Below, one piece after another: positions 41,866 to 50,745 of a DNA stretch of 64,000 nt (the stretch's first letter is position 1; each line of letters begins with the position of its first letter). The translations under genes and the position numbers were made by a program. The notes under the pieces are model-generated. The model made no database searches. It saw only the letters and a program-made list of their open reading frames with translations, and was not told the origin of the DNA. The stretch covers positions 248,001-312,000 of the forward strand of contig NZ_JBAJMV010000004.1 in the NCBI RefSeq assembly GCF_036880965.1. The letters are read 5' to 3'. The stretch is from JAUASW01 sp036880965. Its GTDB lineage: Bacteria; Pseudomonadota; Gammaproteobacteria; Burkholderiales; Burkholderiaceae_C.

Positions 41866-43091
41866 GCTGAGATCCGCTCCATGTCGGAGGCGGCTGCGTC
41901 CAGCGCGGCAAGCAACTGATCGACATCAGCCGCCGTATGCGTGGCGCACAGCGTGATGCGCAGGCGCGCCTCGCCCTTGGGCACGGTCGGCGGGCGAATG
42001 CCCGGCACGCGCAGGCCCTGGCGCTCCAGCCGCGCGGCCAGTTCCATCACCTGGGCATTGCCGCCGACGATCAGCGGGCGCACCGGCGTCTCGGACGGCG
42101 CGAGCTTCCAGGGCAGCGCGGGATGGCGCTTCAGCAGCGCAGCAATGCCAGACGAGAGCTGCGCCTGCAAGGCACGCAGGTTCGCGCGGCGCTGCTGGCC
42201 GGTCTCGCCCTCGATCAGTTCGAAGCTGGTGAGCAGCGCGTGTTCCACCGCCGGCGGCGAAGCCGTCGAGAAGATGTAGTTGCGAGCCGACTGCAGCAGG
42301 TACTCGGTGATGGTCTCGTGGGCCACGACGAAGGCGCCAGCCAGGCCCGCCGCCTTGCCCAGCGTGCCGACGACGACCAGCCTTTTGCTGCGCAGGTCGA
42401 AGTGTTCGATCGAGCCCCGGCCTTTCTTGCCCAGCACGCCAAAGCCGTGCGCATCGTCAACGATGAGCCAGGCATCGAATTCTTCAGCCAAGGCCAGCAG
42501 CTCGGGCAGAGGCGCGATGTCGCCATCCATGCTGAAGACGGCGTCCGTCACGATCAGCTTCACGCGTGCCGAGCTGCCCGCGAGCAGGCCGCGCAACTGA
42601 GCCACGTCGGCATGGCCATAGCGCGTGACCCGGGCCTTGGACAGCCGCGTGCCGTCAATCAGCGAGGCATGGTTGAGCGCCTCCGAGAAGATCTCGGCGT
42701 CCGCGTCGCCCAGCGCCGTGACCACGGCCAGATTGGCCATATAGCCGGTGCAGAAACCAATGGCCCGCGCTTGCGGGATGTGCGGCGCGAACCAGTCGGC
42801 CAGCGTGTCGGCCACGCGGGTATGCGCCACCGAATGACCGCTCACCAAGGGCGATGCGCCGGAGCCGCCGCCATAGATGCGCGCGCCTTCGGCCAGTGCC
42901 TCGGCGATGCGCGGATGCGCGGCCAGGCCCAGGTAGTCATTGCTGCAGAACATCAACAATTCACGCGCAATGCCGTCGGCACCACGCACGACCTGGTGCG
43001 GCGCCGTCGGGCTTTCGGCCTCACGCAGGAAGCGCGTCAGGCTCTGCGCCTCGATCGCGTCCAGCTTGGACTTCAGGTGCTCAAGCAGCAT
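41862..43091 (-). CDS. bioF: 8-amino-7-oxononanoate synthase
   Basis: A 409-residue PLP enzyme joining pimeloyl thioester and alanine. Seen: LMFCSNDYLGLAAHPRI, YGGGSGASPLVSGHSVAHTRV, VDDAHGFGVLGKKGRGSIEHF (PLP Asp-His) and the PLP lysine in VVGTLGKAAGLAGAFV. Overlaps bioA by 11 bp and bioD by 4 bp. Second step of the biotin ring pathway in this operon; no bioC or bioH is present in the window, so the pimeloyl precursor genes must be elsewhere. Confidence 0.95.
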   Translation of the reverse strand: MLLEHLKSKLDAIEAQSLTRFLREAESPTAPHQVVRGADGIARELLMFCSNDYLGLAAHPRIAEALAEGARIYGGGSGASPLVSGHSVAHTRVADTLADWFAPHIPQARAIGFCTGYMANLAVVTALGDADAEIFSEALNHASLIDGTRLSKARVTRYGHADVAQLRGLLAGSSARVKLIVTDAVFSMDGDIAPLPELLALAEEFDAWLIVDDAHGFGVLGKKGRGSIEHFDLRSKRLVVVGTLGKAAGLAGAFVVAHETITEYLLQSARNYIFSTASPPAVEHALLTSFELIEGETGQQRRANLRALQAQLSSGIAALLKRHPALPWKLAPSETPVRPLIVGGNAQVMELAARLERQGLRVPGIRPPTVPKGEARLRITLCATHTAADVDQLLAALDAAASDMERISA

Positions 43092-44394
43092 CGGCCAGCA
43101 CCTCGTTCAGCGTGTTGGTCACGGCGTTCGCCAGGAAGGAGGCCGTGGCCGGGCCGATCAGGTACGGCGGCATCAGATACACCGTGTGGCCGATCGGACG
43201 GATCAGGAGCTCATGCTTGCGGGCCGCCAGATGGAACTTCTCGGCGAAGCGCTCCGGCGCCTCTTTCACGTCGAAGGCCAGAATCAGGCCGCGCTGGCGC
43301 AGGTGCTCGACGCGTGTGTCTTCGGCCAGTGGCGCGAAGGCGGCAGCCAGCATCTTGCTTTGCGCTGCGTTGCGCTCCAGTTGGCCGGCATCGAAGCGGT
43401 CAAGCACGGCGTTGGCGGCCGCGCAGGCCAGCGCATTGCCGGTGTAGGAATGCGAATGCAGGAAGCCGCGCGTGACGTCTTCGCTCCAGAAGGCGCGGTA
43501 GATGGTCTCGGTGGTCAGCACCAGCGACAACGGCAGCGTGCCGCCGGTGATGCCCTTGGACAGCAGGACGAAATCGGGCCACTCGGCGTCTGCTTGTTCC
43601 CAGGCGAAGAAGGTACCCGTGCGGCCACAACCAACGGCGATCTCATCGGCGATCAGATGCACGTTGAATTCACGCGTCATCGCGCGCAGCGCACGCAGAT
43701 AAGCCGGCGAATGCATCACCATGCCCGCGGCGCCCTGCACCAGCGGCTCGATGATGACGGCGGCGATCTGGCCGCTGCGCTCTTCCAGCAGCGCCCGCAT
43801 CGCGGCCAGCGCCTTGACCTGGCCCTCGATGCCCTTGCGCGAGTCGGGCGACAGGGCGATGTGGGCACGCATCAGCAACGGGTCGTAGGCATCGCGGAAG
43901 ATGGCCACGTCGGTGACGGCCAGCGCGCCAATCGTCTCGCCGTGATAGCCATTCTTCAGGCAGACGAACTCGCGCTTCTCAGCGTGCCCCAGGTTGCGCC
44001 AGCTGTGAAAGCTCTGCTTCACGGCGATTTCGACGGCGCTGGCACCATCGCTGGCGAAGAACACATGGCCCAGCGCGCCGCCGGTGCGGGCAGACAGGCG
44101 CTCGGCCAGGCGCACCGCCGGCTCATGCGTGCAGCCGGCCAGCATCACGTGGGGCAAGGTATCAAGTTGCTGCTTGATGGCGGCATTCAGTTGCGCATCG
44201 GCATGGCCAAAGAGGTTGACCCACCAGGAACTGTTGGCATCGAAATAGCGATGGCCGTCGAAGTCGTAAAGCCAGGCGCCTTCGCCTCGCTGGATCGGCA
44301 GCGGCGGCACCCGCTCGGCACGCGCCATCTGCGTGCAGGGGTGCCAGACGGCGGCCAGGCTGCGCTGCTGCAGCTCGGGGGTGGTCAGGGACAT
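43081..44394 (-). CDS. bioA: Adenosylmethionine-8-amino-7-oxononanoate aminotransferase
   Basis: A 437-residue class III aminotransferase using S-adenosylmethionine as amino donor to form diaminopelargonic acid. N-terminal WHPCTQMARAERVPPLPIQRGEG is the BioA signature, with YFDANSSWWVNLFGHAD and FFASDGASAVEIAVK, cofactor Asp in LIADEIAVGCGRTGTFFA and PLP lysine in LSKGITGGTLPLS. It lies 10 bp behind liuC, which puts the biotin genes in the leucine operon. Confidence 0.95.
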   Translation of the reverse strand: MSLTTPELQQRSLAAVWHPCTQMARAERVPPLPIQRGEGAWLYDFDGHRYFDANSSWWVNLFGHADAQLNAAIKQQLDTLPHVMLAGCTHEPAVRLAERLSARTGGALGHVFFASDGASAVEIAVKQSFHSWRNLGHAEKREFVCLKNGYHGETIGALAVTDVAIFRDAYDPLLMRAHIALSPDSRKGIEGQVKALAAMRALLEERSGQIAAVIIEPLVQGAAGMVMHSPAYLRALRAMTREFNVHLIADEIAVGCGRTGTFFAWEQADAEWPDFVLLSKGITGGTLPLSLVLTTETIYRAFWSEDVTRGFLHSHSYTGNALACAAANAVLDRFDAGQLERNAAQSKMLAAAFAPLAEDTRVEHLRQRGLILAFDVKEAPERFAEKFHLAARKHELLIRPIGHTVYLMPPYLIGPATASFLANAVTNTLNEVLADAA

Positions 44395-44404
44395 GGAATC
44401 TCGG

Positions 44405-45193
44405 TCAGGCCAGCCAGCTCGGCTTGCTCTTGTTCAGGAAACTCTGCACGCCCTCCCGGCCTTCGCTGCTCGCACGGATGTCGGCGATGCGGCGGGCGGT
44501 GTCGTCGCGCAGGGGCGGTGTGATCGGCTGGTGGGCCAGGTCCTGCACCAACTGCTTGCAGGCCTTGACCGCGGCCGGGCCGTTGGCCGAAACAGCGGCC
44601 AGCAGCGCCGCGATTTTCTCATCCAGCGCGGCTGCGTCCGCCGCCAGCTCATGAACCAGGCCCAGGCGGTGGGCTTCGGCCGCCGAGAAGCGCTCGGCGG
44701 TGACGAAATAGCGGCGCGAGGCCTGCTCGCCCAAGGCACGGATCACGTACGGGCCGATGGTGGCCGGCAAGAGGCCCAGCTTGGCTTCAGACAGGCAGAA
44801 GCCGGCCGACTCGACGGCCACCACGATGTCGCAGACCGAGACCAGGCCCACGCCGCCGGCATACACATCGCCCTGCACGCGCGCGATCACGGGAATCGGG
44901 CAGCTGTAGATGGTCCAGAGCATTTGCGCGAGCTTGCTGGCGTCGGCATGGTTTTCGTCCCAGCTGTAGCCCGCCATGGCCTTCATCCAATTCAGGTCGG
45001 CACCCGCGCAGAAGGCCTTGCCTTCGGCGGCCAGCACGATGGCGCGCAGGCTGGCATCGCGACCCAGCTCGGCGAAGGTCGCGGTCAGCTCGGCGATCAC
45101 CGCCTCGTTGAAGGCGTTGCGCACATCGGCGCGGTTCAGGGTGACTTGGGCGACCGCGCCTTCGCGTTCGACCTTCAGCGTTTGATTTGTCAT
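44405..45193 (-). CDS. liuC: Methylglutaconyl-CoA hydratase
   Basis: A 262-residue enoyl-CoA hydratase/isomerase-fold enzyme. Substrate-binding segment AEGKAFCAGADLNWMKAMAGY and oxyanion-hole segment GDVYAGGVGLVSVCDIVVA are standard; the segment LSEAKLGLLPATIGPYVIRALGE is typical of the leucine-pathway hydratases (LiuC) that convert 3-methylglutaconyl-CoA to HMG-CoA. Its ATG overlaps the hydrolase stop (45190-45193). The assignment is backed by liuB, liuD and the lyase in the same unit. Confidence 0.9.
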   Translation of the reverse strand: MTNQTLKVEREGAVAQVTLNRADVRNAFNEAVIAELTATFAELGRDASLRAIVLAAEGKAFCAGADLNWMKAMAGYSWDENHADASKLAQMLWTIYSCPIPVIARVQGDVYAGGVGLVSVCDIVVAVESAGFCLSEAKLGLLPATIGPYVIRALGEQASRRYFVTAERFSAAEAHRLGLVHELAADAAALDEKIAALLAAVSANGPAAVKACKQLVQDLAHQPITPPLRDDTARRIADIRASSEGREGVQSFLNKSKPSWLA

Positions 45194-46359
45194 GGCGGGC
45201 TCCAGACCACGGCCTCATTGACCGCGTACAGCTTGCAGGGCTTGTCGTAGTCGCGCTGGCAGAAGGCCAGTGCGCGCGAAATCGAGTCATCACCGATGGC
45301 ATAGCCCCATCGGCCCTCGCTGCTCATGGCAAAGGCGCGCGGCAGCTTGGCGGCGAGGAACTTCTGATAGGCCTCGCGCAGCTTGACGCCGCCTTGCGGC
45401 AGCGCAGCTTCATCGGCCGACGCGGCGCTGGTGGGCGGCGGCACGGCCAGCACACCGGGCTTGTCAAAACCCAAGGGGGCGAGGAATTCATCAACCAGGC
45501 TCTGCCAGACATCGTTGCCGGTGCCAAAGAGCTTGTGGCCGTCTTCGCCAAACGGCGGCAGCACGCGCAGGTCGACCTTGGCACCGGCCTGGCCATAGGA
45601 CTCGGCCCAGCGCCGCGCATTGCGGGGTGAGAAGTAGCGGTCGTTCTCGGCATAGACCCACAGCGTCGGCGTCGGCTTGGCCTGCTGCGCATCGAGCTCG
45701 CCGTAACGGCCGTAAAGCTGGCGCAGCTGATCGGCCTGGCAGGGCTCGCCCGGCTGAACATCGGGCCGACCGCCATGTCCACCGGCAAAGTTGATGGCCG
45801 CCGTGGGTTGCGGCTGGTGCAGCGAGGTGGCTGCAATGGTCGAGATGCCGCCAACCGAAACACCCAGCAGCAAAAGGCGCTGAGGGTCGATGTCCGCCTG
45901 CTGCTGCATGAAGCGCGCAACCTCGAGGATTTGCGCAGCCGCGGCAGCAAGCGCCGACGCGAAGCGCGGGCTGCTGCAGTTGACGCTGCTCTCCGGGTCG
46001 CCCAGCGAGGCCAGCTCGCCATAGCCCAGACGCAAGGGCACGGCCACAGCGAAGCCCTTGCGCAGGAAGAAGCGCGTGGCCGACTCGTAGCGCTGGCGCT
46101 TGTACTCGGCGCGGGTCTTGCTGTCACGGCCGTGGCTGATCACGACCAGCGGGAACGGCCCCTTGCCTTGCGGCCGGAAGGTCGTCACAAGCAGCTCGCC
46201 CTGCACTGGCCTGCCGTCGGCATCCTGGACGCTGGCGGGCACGCGCACGATCTGTTCGCGCAGCTCAGCCGCCAGCTTGTCTTGCGCCTGCGCCGCCGTC
46301 CCGGCCAGCAGCAAGGCCAGGCCCAGAGCAATGCATGGCAACAATCGTTGAGCAGGCAT
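45190..46359 (-). CDS. Exported alpha/beta-hydrolase in the leucine operon
   Basis: A 389-residue exported hydrolase: signal peptide (LLPCIALGLALLLAGTAAQA), then an alpha/beta-hydrolase core with the nucleophile elbow LLLGVSVGGIST and VVISHGRDSKTRAEYKRQRYES, of the dienelactone hydrolase-like type. HSER-like catalytic His probably in FGEDGHKLF. A C-terminal extension (GRWGYAIGDDSISRALAFCQRDYDKPCKLYAVNEAVVW) with paired cysteines is of unknown function. Start: ATG 46359; a TTG at 46365 is an alternative. It follows liuB by 13 bp and overlaps liuC, so is co-transcribed, yet a secreted hydrolase has no evident role in leucine breakdown. Confidence 0.75.
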   Translation of the reverse strand: MPAQRLLPCIALGLALLLAGTAAQAQDKLAAELREQIVRVPASVQDADGRPVQGELLVTTFRPQGKGPFPLVVISHGRDSKTRAEYKRQRYESATRFFLRKGFAVAVPLRLGYGELASLGDPESSVNCSSPRFASALAAAAAQILEVARFMQQQADIDPQRLLLLGVSVGGISTIAATSLHQPQPTAAINFAGGHGGRPDVQPGEPCQADQLRQLYGRYGELDAQQAKPTPTLWVYAENDRYFSPRNARRWAESYGQAGAKVDLRVLPPFGEDGHKLFGTGNDVWQSLVDEFLAPLGFDKPGVLAVPPPTSAASADEAALPQGGVKLREAYQKFLAAKLPRAFAMSSEGRWGYAIGDDSISRALAFCQRDYDKPCKLYAVNEAVVWSPP

Positions 46360-46372
46360 CAGCAAGCCGCGA

Positions 46373-47980
46373 TCACATCCGGAACACGCCGAACTTGGTT
46401 TCCGGGATGGGCTGGTTCAATGCAGCCGAGAGACCCAGCGCCAGCACGCGGCGCGTGTCGGCGGGGTCGATCACGCCGTCGTCCCAGAGGCGTGCCGAGG
46501 CGAAATACGGATGCCCCTGGTCTTCGTACTGCTGGCGGATCGGCGCCTTGAAGGCCTCTTCTTCGTCAGCGCTCCAGGCGCCGCCCTTGGCCTCGATGCC
46601 ATCGCGCTTGACCGTGGCCAGCACCGACGCAGCCTGCTCGCCGCCCATCACCGAGATGCGCGCATTCGGCCACATCCACAGGAAGCGTGGCGAGTAGGCG
46701 CGGCCACACATGCCGTAGTTGCCGGCGCCAAACGATCCGCCAATGATGATGGTGAACTTGGGCACCTGGGCGCAGGCCACGGCCGTGACCATCTTGGCGC
46801 CGGCGCGGGCAATGCCTTCGTTCTCGTACTTGCGGCCGACCATGAAGCCGGTGATGTTCTGCAGGAACACCAACGGAATCTTGCGCTGGCAGCACAGCTC
46901 GATGAAGTGCGCGCCCTTGTTGGCGCTCTCGGCGAACAGGATGCCGTTGTTGGCAACGATGCCCACCGGCATGCCTTCGATATGGGCAAAGCCGCAGACC
47001 AGCGTGGCGCCATAGCGGGCCTTGAATTCATCGAACTCGGAGCCATCGACCACGCGGGCGATCACCTCGCGGATGTCGAAGGGCTTGCGCGTGTCGGTCG
47101 GGATCACGCCGTGCAGCTCGGCCGCGTCGAACAGCGGCGCACGAGGTGCCTGCTTCGCCAACTGGTCGGGCTTGACCCAGTTCAGGCGGGCCACCGCCTG
47201 GCGGGCCAGGGCCAGCGCATGGGTGTCGTCATTGGCCAGGTGGTCGGCCACGCCGGAGAGGCGCGTGTGCACGTCGCCGCCGCCCAGGTCTTCGGCCGTC
47301 ACGACCTCGCCCGTCGCGGCCTTCACCAGCGGCGGGCCGCCCAGGAAGATGGTGCCCTGGTTCTTGACAATGATGGTCTCGTCGCTCATCGCCGGCACAT
47401 AGGCGCCGCCGGCGGTGCAGGAGCCCATCACCACGGCAAGCTGCGGAATGCCTTGCGCCGACAGGTTGGCCTGGTTGAAGAAGATGCGGCCGAAGTGGTC
47501 GCGGTCCGGGAAGACTTCGTCCTGGTTGGGCAGGTTGGCACCGCCCGAGTCGACGAGGTAGATGCAGGGCAGGCGGTTCTGGTCGGCGATCTCCTGGGCG
47601 CGCAGATGCTTCTTGACGGTGATCGGGTAATAGGTGCCGCCCTTCACCGTGGCGTCGTTGCAGACGATCATGCAATCCACGCCCGACACGCGGCCAATGC
47701 CGGCAATGATGCCGCCGCCGGGCGCTGCGTTGTCATACATGTTTAGGCCCGCCAGCGGCGCCAGTTCGAGGAAGGGCGTGCCGGGGTCCAGCAGCATTTC
47801 GACGCGGTCGCGCGGCAGCAGCTTGCCGCGGCCGGTGTGCTTGGCCCGGGCCGCCTCGCCGCCACCTTCGGCAATCTTGGCCAGGCGGGCATTCAGGTCG
47901 TCGAGCAGGGCGCGCATCGCCTCGGCATTGGCCTTGAAATCGGCCGAACGGGCATTGAGCTTGGTGGACAAGGCCGGCAT
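46373..47980 (-). CDS. liuB: Methylcrotonyl-CoA carboxylase carboxyltransferase subunit
   Basis: A 535-residue carboxyltransferase subunit: GRGKLLPRDRVEMLLDPGTPFLEL, GTYYPITVKKHLRAQEIADQN, VDSGGANLPNQDEVFPDRDHFGRIFFNQA, GTIFLGGPPLVKAATGEVV and a CoA-binding second half (VFLQNITGFMVGRKYE, GGSFGAGNYGMCGRAYSPRFLWMWPNARISVMGGEQA). It pairs with LiuD. ATG 47980 has AGGAGA eight bases upstream; an upstream in-frame start at 48025 falls inside the operator region. First gene of the nine-gene unit. Confidence 0.95.
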   Translation of the reverse strand: MPALSTKLNARSADFKANAEAMRALLDDLNARLAKIAEGGGEAARAKHTGRGKLLPRDRVEMLLDPGTPFLELAPLAGLNMYDNAAPGGGIIAGIGRVSGVDCMIVCNDATVKGGTYYPITVKKHLRAQEIADQNRLPCIYLVDSGGANLPNQDEVFPDRDHFGRIFFNQANLSAQGIPQLAVVMGSCTAGGAYVPAMSDETIIVKNQGTIFLGGPPLVKAATGEVVTAEDLGGGDVHTRLSGVADHLANDDTHALALARQAVARLNWVKPDQLAKQAPRAPLFDAAELHGVIPTDTRKPFDIREVIARVVDGSEFDEFKARYGATLVCGFAHIEGMPVGIVANNGILFAESANKGAHFIELCCQRKIPLVFLQNITGFMVGRKYENEGIARAGAKMVTAVACAQVPKFTIIIGGSFGAGNYGMCGRAYSPRFLWMWPNARISVMGGEQAASVLATVKRDGIEAKGGAWSADEEEAFKAPIRQQYEDQGHPYFASARLWDDGVIDPADTRRVLALGLSAALNQPIPETKFGVFRM

Positions 47981-47999
47981 GTTTGCTGTCTCCTGCAGG

Positions 48000-48030
48000 C
48001 TTGAGTGACGCTCAATGAGCCGCACTCAAG
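48000..48030. promoter_or_regulatory. Overlapping TetR-type operators before liuB
   Basis: CTTGAG-TGACG-CTCAA (48000-48015) runs into TGAG-CCGCA-CTCAAG (48016-48030), two palindromes sharing the half-site form TTGAG-N5-CTCAA, 20-50 bp upstream of liuB. The same palindrome occurs before the tetR gene. Confidence 0.7.
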
Positions 48031-48104
48031 AAATAGTTGAATCCCAGCCACAACCGCGCCGAGGTGCGAGAGGATAGCCCAGCAAATACCCTCATGCAAT
48101 AGTC

Positions 48105-48121
48105 CTTGAGTAAGGCTCAAG
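48105..48121. promoter_or_regulatory. TetR-type operator before the regulator gene
   Basis: CTTGAG-TAAGG-CTCAAG, a perfect 6-bp-arm palindrome with a 5-bp centre, 21 bp before the TetR ATG. Same half-sites as at 48000-48030. Suggests one TetR protein controls both divergent genes. Confidence 0.72.
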
Positions 48122-48141
48122 TTTTAAGCCAGAATGCGCTC

Positions 48142-48852
48142 ATGCCACCATCCGCCACCCTGCCTCAGCCGCAACGGCGTGCGCCAACGAGCGCCCGGGC
48201 CGAGCAGCGCGTGCGCGACATCCTGCGCGTCGGCCGCGAGGTGTTCGCCACCCGTGGCTACGAGCGCAGCACCACCACCGAGATCGCTCAGCGCCTCGGC
48301 GTTTCCGAGGCCACGGTCTTCACCTATTTCCGCAGCAAGCGCGAACTCTGCATGCGGGTGATCGCCGACTGGTACGACGAAATCATCGCGGCGATTGAAG
48401 ACGGCCTGCCCCGCGAAGCCGGGGTGCGCGAGCAGCTGGAGTTCATCGTCCGCACCCATCTGCGCCTGTTCCTGATCCAGGGCACGGGCCTGTGCGAGCT
48501 GGTGCTGTCCGAAGGCCGCAAGCGCGATGCCGACTGGAGCGCCGAGTTCGGCGAGGCCTTCATCGAGCTGCAGCGCCGCTACACCGCCCCGCTGATGGAT
48601 CTGCTCTCGCGCGGCCAGGCGCAAGGCCAGGTGCGCCTGGACATCCCGCTGCGCATGTTGCGTTCGCTGGTCTTCGGGCCGATGGAGCACATGCTGTGGG
48701 AAGTGATCACCGCCGGCCGCCAGATCGACGTGGACCAGAGCGCCCGCGACCTGGTCGCCCTGCTCTGGCCGGCCCTGCAGGCACCCGACCGGGAACTGAT
48801 CGCGCTGCGCCGTCTGCGCGAGCAGGTGCAGAGCGCGCTGGATCAAGAGTAA
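48142..48852 (+). CDS. TetR-family regulator, likely LiuQ-type
   Basis: A 236-residue TetR/AcrR regulator. HTH about 30-75: VREVFATRGYERSTTTEIAQRLGVSEATVFTYFRSKRELCMRV. The C-terminal ligand-binding domain has LEFIVRTHLRLFLIQGTG and MEHMLWEVITAGRQIDV. TetR-type LiuQ regulators are known from comparative genomics to control branched-chain amino acid genes in Burkholderiales; the position and operators here fit. Start: ATG 48142, chosen because the upstream TTG at 48106 lies inside the operator. The ligand is probably a leucine-pathway acyl-CoA or acid (inference). Confidence 0.82.
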   Translation: MPPSATLPQPQRRAPTSARAEQRVRDILRVGREVFATRGYERSTTTEIAQRLGVSEATVFTYFRSKRELCMRVIADWYDEIIAAIEDGLPREAGVREQLEFIVRTHLRLFLIQGTGLCELVLSEGRKRDADWSAEFGEAFIELQRRYTAPLMDLLSRGQAQGQVRLDIPLRMLRSLVFGPMEHMLWEVITAGRQIDVDQSARDLVALLWPALQAPDRELIALRRLREQVQSALDQE

Positions 48853-48895
48853 TGGCGCGAACGGGCCGAGCCCTTCCAGGCCCTACCATGAGCAC

Positions 48896-50596
48896 ATGAT
48901 CCAAACCCTGGGCACGGCGCGCGACCTCGGGCGCCTGAGCGAAATCCTCGGCGTCCTGGCGCGCCACGGCTTTGGCGACAGCGTGCGCCGCCTCGGCCTC
49001 ACCGAGGCCCTGGCCCGCGCGGGGCACGTCCTGCACCTGGAGCATGCGGCCGACCTGGCGCGCCTGCCGCCGCCGGTGCAGGTGCGCCTGGCGATGGAAG
49101 AGCTGGGGCCCACCTTCGTCAAGCTGGGCCAGATCCTGGCCGGCCGCGCCGACCTGTTCGGGCCCGACTGGATCACCGAATTCGAGAAGCTGCACAGCCA
49201 CGTGCCCGCCGTGCCGCTGGAGCACCTGGCCGAGCAGCTGCGCGAGGACCTTGGCGGCGAGCCGGGCTCGGTGTTTGCTCATTTCGAGGCCGAGCCCCTG
49301 GCCGCCGCGTCGATCGCCCAGGTCCACCGGGCCCGGCTGCAGGACGGCACGGAGGTCGTGGTCAAGATCCGCCGGCCCGGCATCGTCGAACGCATCGAAG
49401 CCGACCTGCGCCTCCTGGAGCGCCTGGCCGGCATCGCCGAGCGCCAGCTGCCGGCCCTCAAGCCCTACCGGCCGCAGCGCCTGGTGCGCGAGTTCGGGCG
49501 CTCGCTGCGCCGTGAGCTGGACCTGGCGGCCGAATGCCGCCACGCCGAGCGCATTGCCACCAATCTCGCCGCGCTGCCCGACATCGTCGTGCCCAAGGTG
49601 CATTGGCAGCACACCGGCTTGCGCCTGAACGTCCAGGACTTTGTCAAGGGCATTCCCGGCGGACAGCTGGAGCGACTGACCGCCGAGGCTGGCTTCGACC
49701 GCCAATTGCTGGCCCGGCGAGGCGCCCATGCGGTGCTGAAAATGATCGTCGAGGACGGCTTCTTCCATGCCGACCCGCACCCGGGCAATGTGTTTTACCT
49801 GCCAGGCAACCGCATCGCCTTCATCGACTTCGGTATGGTGGGCCGGCTCTCCAGCCAGCGCCGTGAAGACCTGCTGCAGCTGCTGCTGGGCCTGGTCGAG
49901 CGCCGGCCGCAGGCGGTGGCTGAAGTGCTGCTGGACTGGACCGGCGACGAGGGCGGCCTGCACCTGGACGGCCTGGAGGCCGAGATCGAGGGCTTCGTCG
50001 ACCAGTACCACGGCGTGCCACTGGCCCAGCTCCAGCTCGGCCAGATGCTGACTGACGTGACCGCCATCCTGCGCGAGCACCGCCTGGCCCTGCCGGCCGA
50101 CCTGGCGCTGCTGATCAAGGCCTTCATCTCGCTGGAAGGCATGGGCCGGGGCCTCGACCCCGGCTTCCACATGGCGGCCGAGGCCATGCCGCTGCTGCGC
50201 AAGATCGTCAGGGCCCGCTACCAACCCAAGGCCCTGGCTGCGCGCGGCTGGGGCGCCCTGCGCCGCACGCTGGCCACGCTGGAGCAGTTGCCGCACGACC
50301 TGAGCCGGCTGCTGCGCAATGCACGCCGCGGCCGGGTCCATGTGGGCCTGGAGCTGCAGCACCTGAAGCGCGTGGGCGACCAGATCGATCGCGCCGCCAA
50401 CCGCCTGGCCCTGGCCCTGGTGCTGGCCGCGCTGATCATCGGCTCGTCCATCGTGATGACGGTCAGCGGCGGGCCCACGCTGCTGGGCCTGCCACTGTTC
50501 GGCCTGCTCGGATTCACAGGCGCGGTGCTGGCTGGCATCCTGCTCCTGCGCTCGATCTCGCGCAGCAGCCACATCGACGACGACGAAGGCGGCTAG
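48896..50596 (+). CDS. ubiB: UbiB/ABC1-family atypical kinase
   Basis: A 566-residue ABC1/ADCK/UbiB protein, needed for ubiquinone biosynthesis. KxGQ motif in FVKLGQILAGRADLFG, Ala-rich loop AAASIAQVHRARL, invariant lysine in VVVKIRRPGI, catalytic segment FHADPHPGNVFYLPGNRIAFIDFGMVG, and two C-terminal membrane helices (LALALVLAALIIGSSIVM; LLGLPLFGLLGFTGAVLAGILLL). No ubiE or ubiJ is adjacent, so it may be a second UbiB-like copy rather than the one in the ubi operon. It starts 43 bp behind the TetR gene; its ATG at 48896 lacks a strong ribosome site. Confidence 0.88.
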   Translation: MIQTLGTARDLGRLSEILGVLARHGFGDSVRRLGLTEALARAGHVLHLEHAADLARLPPPVQVRLAMEELGPTFVKLGQILAGRADLFGPDWITEFEKLHSHVPAVPLEHLAEQLREDLGGEPGSVFAHFEAEPLAAASIAQVHRARLQDGTEVVVKIRRPGIVERIEADLRLLERLAGIAERQLPALKPYRPQRLVREFGRSLRRELDLAAECRHAERIATNLAALPDIVVPKVHWQHTGLRLNVQDFVKGIPGGQLERLTAEAGFDRQLLARRGAHAVLKMIVEDGFFHADPHPGNVFYLPGNRIAFIDFGMVGRLSSQRREDLLQLLLGLVERRPQAVAEVLLDWTGDEGGLHLDGLEAEIEGFVDQYHGVPLAQLQLGQMLTDVTAILREHRLALPADLALLIKAFISLEGMGRGLDPGFHMAAEAMPLLRKIVRARYQPKALAARGWGALRRTLATLEQLPHDLSRLLRNARRGRVHVGLELQHLKRVGDQIDRAANRLALALVLAALIIGSSIVMTVSGGPTLLGLPLFGLLGFTGAVLAGILLLRSISRSSHIDDDEGG

Positions 50597-50745
50597 CGAG
50601 CCTCAGGCTCGCACCTGGCCGGCTCATCGGCGCTCAGCCGACGGTGCCGTCGGGTCGGTTCCATCAGCGACAAAGCCGGGCAGGAAAATTTCCGCAGAAC
50701 CAGCTACGCTTCGCGCTCTACCGCAAAAGCAGAAGGAGCCGCGCC

